DNA from: JAUSIF01 sp040901465
GTDB lineage: Bacteria; Pseudomonadota; Alphaproteobacteria; Rhizobiales; Xanthobacteraceae
DNA: 36,157 bases
Assembly (NCBI GenBank): GCA_040901465.1
Contig: JBBDYN010000018.1
Location: 1 to 36,157 of the forward strand
Direction of reading: 5' to 3'
Part shown: positions 30,918-36,157 of the stretch, one piece after another
Layout of the letters: each line of letters starts with the position of its first letter
How positions within the stretch are numbered: the first letter of the stretch is position 1
Notes under the pieces: model-generated
What the model was told of the DNA's origin: nothing
What the model saw: the letters and a program-made list of their open reading frames with translations, nothing else
The model's database searches: none
Position numbers and translations under genes: made by a program

Positions 30918-33900
30918 TCAAGCGCGCTCATTCGGATCGCCGAAGCCGCCCGCAGTGGGCGTCTCGATGATCACGGCTTCGCCCGCGTCGAGCACGGTCT
31001 GATCGCAGCCTTCGAGATTTTCGATACGGCCGTCCTTGCGGCGCACGGAATTCCTGCCGACCTGGCCGGCTTCGCCGCCTTCAAGGCCGAAGGGCCGCAC
31101 GCGGCGATGACCGGATAGAATCGCGCAATCCATCTTTTCGAGGAAACGAATGCGGCGATGGACGCCGTCGCCGGCTTTCCATTTGCCGCGGCCGCCGGAG
31201 TCTTTCCGGATATGGAAATCTTCAAGGAGTACGGGGAAACGGAATTCCAGCACCTCGGGATCGGTGAGGCGCGTGTTGGTCATGTGGGTGTGCACGGCAT
31301 CGGTGCCGTCGAAGCCGGGGCCGGCCGGGGAGCCGGAGCAGATCGTCTCGTAATACTGATACCTGTCGTTGCCGAACGTGAGGTTGTTCATGGTGCCTTG
31401 CGCCGCGGCGAGCGCATTAAGCGCGCCGAACAGGCAGTTCGTCACCGCCTGCGAGGTCTCGACGTTGCCGGCGACAACCGACGCTGGATATTCGGGCGAA
31501 AGCAAAGAGCGTGGCGGAATGACGATGCTGATCGGGCGCAGGCAACCGGCGTTCATCGGGATTTCATCATCGACCATGACGCGGAAGACATAGAGCACCG
31601 CGGCACGGGTTACCGGAGCGGGCGCGTTGAAATTCGTCTTCTGCTCGGGGCTGGTGCCGGCGAAGTCGACAACGGCCTCGCGCCGCGCCTTGTCGACGGT
31701 GATCTTGACCTTGACGATGGCGCCCTGGTCCATCTCGTAAGAGAATTCGCTGTCGTGCAGACGATCGAGCACACGGCGCACCGACTCGGCCGCGTTGTCC
31801 TGGACGTGCCCCATGTAGGCGGTGACGACGTCGAGCCCGAAATGGGCAATCATTCGCCTGACTTCCCGCACGCCTTTTTCGTTTGCGGCGATTTGCGCCT
31901 TCAGATCATTCACGTTCTGCAGAGGATTGCGCGCGGGATACTTGGCGCCGCGCAGGAGTTCGTAAAGCTCTTTCTCCCGGAAGCGGCCCTGATCCACGAT
32001 CTTGAAATTGTCGATATAGACACCTTCCTCTTCGATGACGACGGCGCGCGGGCTCATTGAGCCTGGGGTGATTCCGCCGATGTCGGCGTGATGGCCGCGG
32101 GAAGCGACCCAGAACAGGATTTCCTGGTCCGCCTCATCGAAGACAGGAGTGCAAACCGTGATGTCGGGCAGATGCGTGCCGCCGTTGTAAGGCGTGTTCA
32201 GTGCGTAGGCGTCGCCGGGTCTGAGCTTGCCCTTATTCTCGCGCAGCACGGTCTCCACCGACTTGTCCATGGAGCCGAGATGCACCGGCATGTGCGGCGC
32301 GTTGGCGACGAGACTGCCGTCCGCGTCGAACACGGCGCAGGAAAAATCGAGCCGCTCCTTGATGTTCACCGAGTACGCCGTGTTCTGCAGCACGACGCCC
32401 ATCTGCTCGGCGATCGACATGAAGAGATTGTTGAAAATCTCGAGCATCACCGGATCGGCCTCGGTGCCGATCGCGCGCGTACGGGCGCGCGCCTTCACGC
32501 GCGTCAGCACGAGGTGATTCCTCGGATTGATCTCGGCCTGCCAGCCGTCGTCGACCACGATCGTCTGGTGCGGCTCGATGACGATCGCGGGGCCGGCGAT
32601 GCGATGGCCGGATTTCAGGCCGTCGCGCAGATGCACGGCGGCGTCGTGCCAAGCGTCGTTGATGAAGAAGCGCGTCTTGCGCGCGGGTGCAGGCAGGGGA
32701 GCCGCCGCCACCGCCGCTTCCGGCTCCTCGAACTTGGCGCCGCCGCCGACCGCTTCGACTGAAACCGCCTCGACGACCAGCTCCTTCGACTCGTCGATGA
32801 AGCCGAAGCGGGCGCGGTGGGCTGTTTCGAAGGTGGATTTCATCGCCTGCAATGCCATCCCGGGCGAGCCGCCCTCGGGACGCGCCTTCGGCGCGCCCAA
32901 GGATAAACTCCGCGGCGAGACCCGGGATCCAGGGCCACCGGTGTTTCTGGATCCCGGATCGCCGCCTTCGGCGGCGTCCGGGATGACAGAGAGCGAGTAG
33001 GCTGGAACTTCCAGCGCCGTATCCGTGCCCGCGTAGCGAATATGCGCGCGCACGAAGACTTTGATGTCGGCGCGCGGGACGCCCTGGCCTTCGACCTCGG
33101 CGGCCGCATCGGCGCCGAGCTTCGCACCCAGCTCCTCGACTGCTTTTTTCGCCTGCGGGCCAAATTGTTCCTCCACCGCCTGTTGTCGCGTCGCCCGGAT
33201 GTCAGCGAGCCCCATGCCGTAGGCCGAAAGGAGTCCGGATAGCGGGTGGATGAGCACGGTCTCGATGCCGAGGCTGTCGGCGACGAGACAGGCATGCTGG
33301 CCGCCGGCGCCGCCGAAGCAGTTGAGCGCGTAGCGCGTCACGTCATAGCCGCGCTGCACGGAAATCTTCTTGATGGCGTTCGCCATGTTCTCCACGGCGA
33401 TATGGATAAAACCGTCGGCGACCTGCTCCGGCGTGCTGCCGTCGCCGATTTCCTTCGCCATTGTCGCGAATGCTTCGCGCACGGATTTGGCGTCTATCGG
33501 CTCGCTCTGATTGGGCCCGAAAATCTTCGGGAAGAAATCCGGAATGAGCCGGCCGGTCATCACGTTCGCATCGGTGACGGCGAGCGGCCCGCCGCGGCGA
33601 TAGCTTTTCGGTCCGGGGTCGGCGCCGGCGCTGTCGGGACCGACGCGAAAGCGCGAGCCATCGAATTGCAGGATCGAGCCGCCGCCGGCGGCGACCGTGT
33701 GGATCAGCATCATGGGCGCGCGCATGCGCACGCCCGCGACTTCGGTTTCGAAGGCGCGCTCGTACTCGCCGTCATAGTGCGAGACGTCGGTGGATGTGCC
33801 GCCCATGTCGAAGCCGATCAGCCGCGTGAAGCCCGCGGCGCGGCCGGTCTCGACCATGCCGACGACACCGCCGGCCGGGCCGGACAGGATCGCGTCCTTG

Positions 33901-34814
33901 CCCTGGAAAAGATTGGCGGCCGTGAGTCCGCCCGAGGACATCATGAACATCAAACGAATTGCTTCCTCTTCACCTCCCCCTGGAAGGGGGAGGTCGCCGG
34001 CCGAAGGCAGGCGGGAGGGGGTGAATTGCTTGCCCGTATCACCCCACCCCGGCGCCTTCGGCGCCGACCCTCCCCTTCCAAGGGAGGGTGAAGAAGTGTT
34101 CGCCTGCCCAATTCCCAGCTCCTCCGCCACCTGCGCCACATAGCGGCGCAGGATCGGCGACAGGTACGCGTCGACAACGGTGGTGTCGCCGCGGCCGACG
34201 AGCTTGATCAGCGGCGAAATTTCGTGACTGACGGAGACCTGCGTGAAGCCCATCGCGCGCGCGAGCTTCGCCGCCGCCTGCTCGTGCGCCGGAAAGCGAT
34301 AGGCGTGCATGAATACGATCGCGATCGCGCGAATGCCTGCGGCCTTGATATCCGCAAGCTCCGCGCGGACGGCTTGCAGATCGGGCGCCTGCTCCACTGC
34401 GCCGTCCGCGCGCACGCGCTCGTCGATCTCGGCCACGCGCTCGAACAGCATTTCGGGCTTGATGATCTCCTTCGCGAAAATCTTCGGCCGCGCCTGGTAG
34501 CCGATCTTGAGCGCGTCGCGGAAGCCTTTGGTGATCAGGAGTGCGGTGCGCTCGCCCTTGCGCTCGAGGAGCGAGTTCGTGGCGACCGTGGTTCCCATCT
34601 TGACCGCGCCGATGGTGCCGGCCGGGATCGGCGCGCCCGCAGCAAGGCCGAGGCAATCGCGGATACCTTGCACGGCCGCGTCGCGATAGGCGCCGGGATT
34701 TTCCGAAAGCAGCTTCCTCGCGATCAGCCCGCCGTCGGGGCGGCGCGCGACGACGTCGGTGAAGGTCCCGCCGCGGTCGATCCAGAAGTCCCAGCGGCGG
34801 ATGGCTCGTCCCAT
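30918..34814 (-). CDS. Hydantoinase/5-oxoprolinase family protein (HyuA-HyuB fusion) with two in-frame repeat insertions
   Basis: A 1298-residue fusion. The HyuA-like part (1 to about 770) begins WIDRGGTFTDVVARRPDG and has GTTVATNSLLERKG, MSSGGLTAANLF and FDMGGTSTDVSHYDG, an ATP-grasping actin-like fold. The HyuB-like part (about 785-1298) begins LEIFNNLFMSIAEQMG and has DFSCAVFDADG, PYNGGTHLPDIT and DSGGRGKWKAGDG. This is the architecture of ATP-dependent 5-oxoprolinase. Residues about 240-282 and 609-653 are translated palindromic repeats, both in HyuA and both keeping frame. GGAG lies 6 nt upstream of the ATG. The substrate may be 5-oxoproline, a hydantoin or a related lactam; the family does not decide it. 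Confidence 0.88.
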   Translation of the reverse strand: MGRAIRRWDFWIDRGGTFTDVVARRPDGGLIARKLLSENPGAYRDAAVQGIRDCLGLAAGAPIPAGTIGAVKMGTTVATNSLLERKGERTALLITKGFRDALKIGYQARPKIFAKEIIKPEMLFERVAEIDERVRADGAVEQAPDLQAVRAELADIKAAGIRAIAIVFMHAYRFPAHEQAAAKLARAMGFTQVSVSHEISPLIKLVGRGDTTVVDAYLSPILRRYVAQVAEELGIGQANTSSPSLGRGGSAPKAPGWGDTGKQFTPSRLPSAGDLPLPGGGEEEAIRLMFMMSSGGLTAANLFQGKDAILSGPAGGVVGMVETGRAAGFTRLIGFDMGGTSTDVSHYDGEYERAFETEVAGVRMRAPMMLIHTVAAGGGSILQFDGSRFRVGPDSAGADPGPKSYRRGGPLAVTDANVMTGRLIPDFFPKIFGPNQSEPIDAKSVREAFATMAKEIGDGSTPEQVADGFIHIAVENMANAIKKISVQRGYDVTRYALNCFGGAGGQHACLVADSLGIETVLIHPLSGLLSAYGMGLADIRATRQQAVEEQFGPQAKKAVEELGAKLGADAAAEVEGQGVPRADIKVFVRAHIRYAGTDTALEVPAYSLSVIPDAAEGGDPGSRNTGGPGSRVSPRSLSLGAPKARPEGGSPGMALQAMKSTFETAHRARFGFIDESKELVVEAVSVEAVGGGAKFEEPEAAVAAAPLPAPARKTRFFINDAWHDAAVHLRDGLKSGHRIAGPAIVIEPHQTIVVDDGWQAEINPRNHLVLTRVKARARTRAIGTEADPVMLEIFNNLFMSIAEQMGVVLQNTAYSVNIKERLDFSCAVFDADGSLVANAPHMPVHLGSMDKSVETVLRENKGKLRPGDAYALNTPYNGGTHLPDITVCTPVFDEADQEILFWVASRGHHADIGGITPGSMSPRAVVIEEEGVYIDNFKIVDQGRFREKELYELLRGAKYPARNPLQNVNDLKAQIAANEKGVREVRRMIAHFGLDVVTAYMGHVQDNAAESVRRVLDRLHDSEFSYEMDQGAIVKVKITVDKARREAVVDFAGTSPEQKTNFNAPAPVTRAAVLYVFRVMVDDEIPMNAGCLRPISIVIPPRSLLSPEYPASVVAGNVETSQAVTNCLFGALNALAAAQGTMNNLTFGNDRYQYYETICSGSPAGPGFDGTDAVHTHMTNTRLTDPEVLEFRFPVLLEDFHIRKDSGGRGKWKAGDGVHRRIRFLEKMDCAILSGHRRVRPFGLEGGEAGQVGRNSVRRKDGRIENLEGCDQTVLDAGEAVIIETPTAGGFGDPNERA
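32855..32988. repeat. Palindromic repeat element in frame in the oxoprolinase gene, second site
   Basis: It contains CATCCCGGGCGAG at the left edge and GTCCGGGATGAC at the right. TTCG-loop hairpins GCGCCTTCGGCGC and GCCGCCTTCGGCGGC and two GGATCC-centred arms lie inside. It is translated as SVIPDAAEGGDPGSR-type sequence and adds about 45 residues. It differs from the other in-frame elements but has the look of a common Bradyrhizobium-type intergenic repeat. Confidence 0.75.
33968..34095. repeat. Palindromic repeat element in frame in the oxoprolinase gene, first site
   Basis: Ends CTTCACCTCCCCC and GGGAGGGTGAAG are inverted complements with few mismatches. The inside holds CCCCACCCC, a GGCGCCTTCGGCGCC hairpin and GGCGGGAGGGGG. 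It is translated as TSSPSLGRGGSAPKAPGWG-type sequence between ELGIGQ and AIRLMFMMSSGG. Its organisation resembles the element at 858-979. Confidence 0.78.
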
Positions 34815-34984
34815 ATGCGCTCCGCGCGTGCTCTCGCCCCGGATCGCGGCTTCATGCTTCCGACCCGTGTGCGTCGCTGGATATATTGCAAGAGCCGACT
34901 AACGCGAAGGAGATATTCGCGGTGCGAATTTGATCGCAATGGGCGCTAACGATTGAAAACTTAACTCAACGCGCGCAATTGAGC

Positions 34985-35007
34985 GCAACGAGACTTCGCT
35001 TCGTTGC
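34985..35007 (-). terminator. Stem-loop downstream of the HsdR_N-like gene
   Basis: GCAACGA (34985-34991) and TCGTTGC (35001-35007) form a 7-bp stem with a 9-nt loop, just past the minus-strand stop codon. On the minus strand it is followed further on by a TTAAGTTTTC stretch. It is a plausible terminator. Confidence 0.5.
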
Positions 35008-35009
35008 AC

Positions 35010-35879
35010 CTAACGGCTTACGGGGGGCGGCTTCTCGCCAGCCTTGGGAACGACGGTCGTGCCGCGATCAGGCGAAGGATTCGATGCCCCAGTACTGCTT
35101 TGCTGGTCTTCTTCGCTTTCTGACGCAGATGCGGCTCTTCTCCGAGCAAGACCTCGTTGCAGGCGTTTGACCATGCCGGCGGCCGTCTTGGCGTCGTCGC
35201 TGTCGACCAATTCGCGCTTGATTACTTCCTGCGCCAATATTGACGCTAGATAGTCGGTATCGACCTTGAGTCCGGGAGACAATCTGCGCAACTCAAGGCG
35301 CAATTCGTCGAGCATTGATTCGCCGAGTAATACTGACGCAATAGCGAACTTGCTTGTGATCTGCTTTTGCTCAAGCAGATCCGCCATCGTGCTCTTTGAA
35401 AAGCCTTCTCGACTAAGGCATCCGAAGCACTCAATCAGATCGGCCTTCTTCGAATTATCGGATAGCAAATCGATTTCGAATACGAGTAACTTGTCGATGG
35501 GTTGTCCAAAATGAATCTTGTAAGCCCGCCATATTGCGCCGTTTGAAAGGACAATCCATTCGATACCTTGGTTTGCCCCGTAGTCGATTGCTTGCTTTAC
35601 GTGTACGTCCTTCAACTCACTTCCAATTGCCTTTGCTTCAATCAGGAACCTGATCTCCTTGTCCACGGCGACGGCCAAGTCGACGTACGTGTTGCGGATC
35701 GAATATTCGGTAGTGATGTGTTGATACTTGTCGTAACCGAGAATGTCCGAAAGCATGTCAGCAATGATGACGACTGTGTCGTTCTCGCTGACGTCCCGCT
35801 GCTGCGCACTCGACAAAATCGACTGGTATTTTTTCAATTGGCTTGAAATACGAGATTCTACGCGAGCTGAGACTGGCAT
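35010..35879 (-). CDS. Solitary type I restriction HsdR N-terminal-like nuclease domain protein
   Basis: A 289-residue protein. Residues 30-130 match the HsdR_N_2 type PD-(D/E)xK domain: Asp67 (TYVDLAV), Glu81 and Lys83 (LIEAKA) and a later Gln96 form the nuclease core, followed by WIVLSNGAIWRAYKI. The C-terminal half is helical and ends in a disordered Ser/Pro/Arg tail. There are no helicase, methylase or specificity subunits nearby, so it is not a type I system. GGAGGG precedes the ATG at 35879. Codon use and GC content are clearly lower than in the neighbours, suggesting recent acquisition. Such orphan proteins are common and their function is not known; phage defence is only a possibility. 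Confidence 0.8.
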   Translation of the reverse strand: MPVSARVESRISSQLKKYQSILSSAQQRDVSENDTVVIIADMLSDILGYDKYQHITTEYSIRNTYVDLAVAVDKEIRFLIEAKAIGSELKDVHVKQAIDYGANQGIEWIVLSNGAIWRAYKIHFGQPIDKLLVFEIDLLSDNSKKADLIECFGCLSREGFSKSTMADLLEQKQITSKFAIASVLLGESMLDELRLELRRLSPGLKVDTDYLASILAQEVIKRELVDSDDAKTAAGMVKRLQRGLARRRAASASESEEDQQSSTGASNPSPDRGTTVVPKAGEKPPPVSR

Positions 35880-36157
35880 CGATTGTCCCTCCAGCGGGGT
35901 GCCCAAGTCATTGTCGCTTAGGCAAAAGGCCGGCGCAACTGAAGATTGCTCGCCGAAAACTGCGCAATATGAGGACGCAGCTCTCGTGAATTCAGAAATA
36001 ATCAGCGGCGCCGTTATCGCGGACGGCGAAATCCAATGCGCGTGTCGGGTTGTCCGAGAACGTTAGTGAGCAGCGCTTTTCGACGAGTGTCCCGTCAATC
36101 GACGAATGCATGCTTGCGCATGGGGACCGAAAGCCGCAAGCTTGGGCAAACGGCTAC
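35880..36157. other. AT-richer end region without recognised gene
   Basis: This is the upstream region of the nuclease-like gene and the window end. Its GC is lower than the chromosome average here. Open frames are short and carry no recognisable motif. Its promoter is presumably here; no convincing -35/-10 pair is claimed. Confidence 0.5.

Noticed and set aside
30918..34814. Splitting the oxoprolinase into separate hyuA and hyuB genes or a pseudogene
   Set aside because: The frame is continuous across both domains and both repeat insertions, with no stop or frameshift.
35743..36066. Plus-strand open frame at the right edge
   Set aside because: It overlaps the nuclease-like gene antisense and has no motif or ribosome binding site.
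1..36157. CRISPR array, transposase, integrase, rRNA or riboswitch
   Set aside because: No regularly spaced repeats, no transposase or recombinase motifs and no rRNA segments were seen on either strand.

Overview
The window looks like a chromosomal segment of a GC-rich alphaproteobacterium, most likely Hyphomicrobiales (Bradyrhizobium, Xanthobacteraceae or Pseudolabrys-like). The reasons are the strongly GC-biased third codon positions, the tripartite tricarboxylate transporter with several Bug-type binding proteins, an OpgC-type acyltransferase, an extensin-like lipoprotein, a CAU-anticodon tRNA of the rhizobial Ile2 type, and many long GC-rich palindromic repeats. It is probably a draft or metagenome assembly: there are three N gaps (10, 100 and 10 N), and the window opens on a run of 24 C.

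Layout. 1-5.1 kb: GIY-YIG nuclease, GT87 membrane protein, PhyH dioxygenase, glutathione transferase, a small membrane peptide, a PQQ-type sugar dehydrogenase and tRNA-CAU. 5.1-14.5 kb is a plus-strand catabolic block: extradiol-type VOC dioxygenase, molybdenum hydroxylase large subunit, TctB-TctA, two tandem Bug binding proteins, a periplasmic isochorismatase-like protein that lacks its cysteine, and a dienelactone hydrolase-like protein. 14.6-17.5 kb: FMN 2-hydroxyacid oxidase and an SRPBCC protein on minus, DUF3179 on plus. 17.6-20.8 kb: ettA, followed by two short segments that each end in a copy of the ettA 3' terminus. 20.8-25.7 kb: MltB-like transglycosylase, small exported protein, PaaI thioesterase, a minus-strand arsR-SRPBCC-GST operon with a visible operator, and a nitrilase. 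25.7-28.4 kb: a translationally coupled OpgC acyltransferase and two SGNH proteins. 28.5-34.8 kb: TrmO, a 27-residue membrane peptide, extensin-like lipoprotein and a HyuA-HyuB (5-oxoprolinase type) fusion. 34.9 kb to the end: an AT-richer patch with a solitary HsdR_N-type nuclease domain protein.

How it fits together. The 5-14.5 kb block reads as uptake of a small carboxylate or aromatic acid through the TTT system, followed by hydroxylation, ring cleavage and hydrolysis; the substrate cannot be read from the sequence. The OpgC/SGNH operon reads as modification of a periplasmic or cell-surface glycan.

The most unusual signals are: (i) three copies of the ettA 3' end, one native and two downstream, framing small low-GC gene segments in the manner of attachment sites; (ii) three palindromic repeat elements lying in frame inside coding sequences and translated as extra 40-45 residue peptides, beside three intergenic copies of another palindrome; (iii) an active-looking SGNH hydrolase translationally coupled to a paralogue that has lost its catalytic residues; (iv) the cysteine-less isochorismatase homologue; (v) an exact 55-bp duplication on both sides of the 100-N gap that breaks the reading frame of the dienelactone hydrolase tail.
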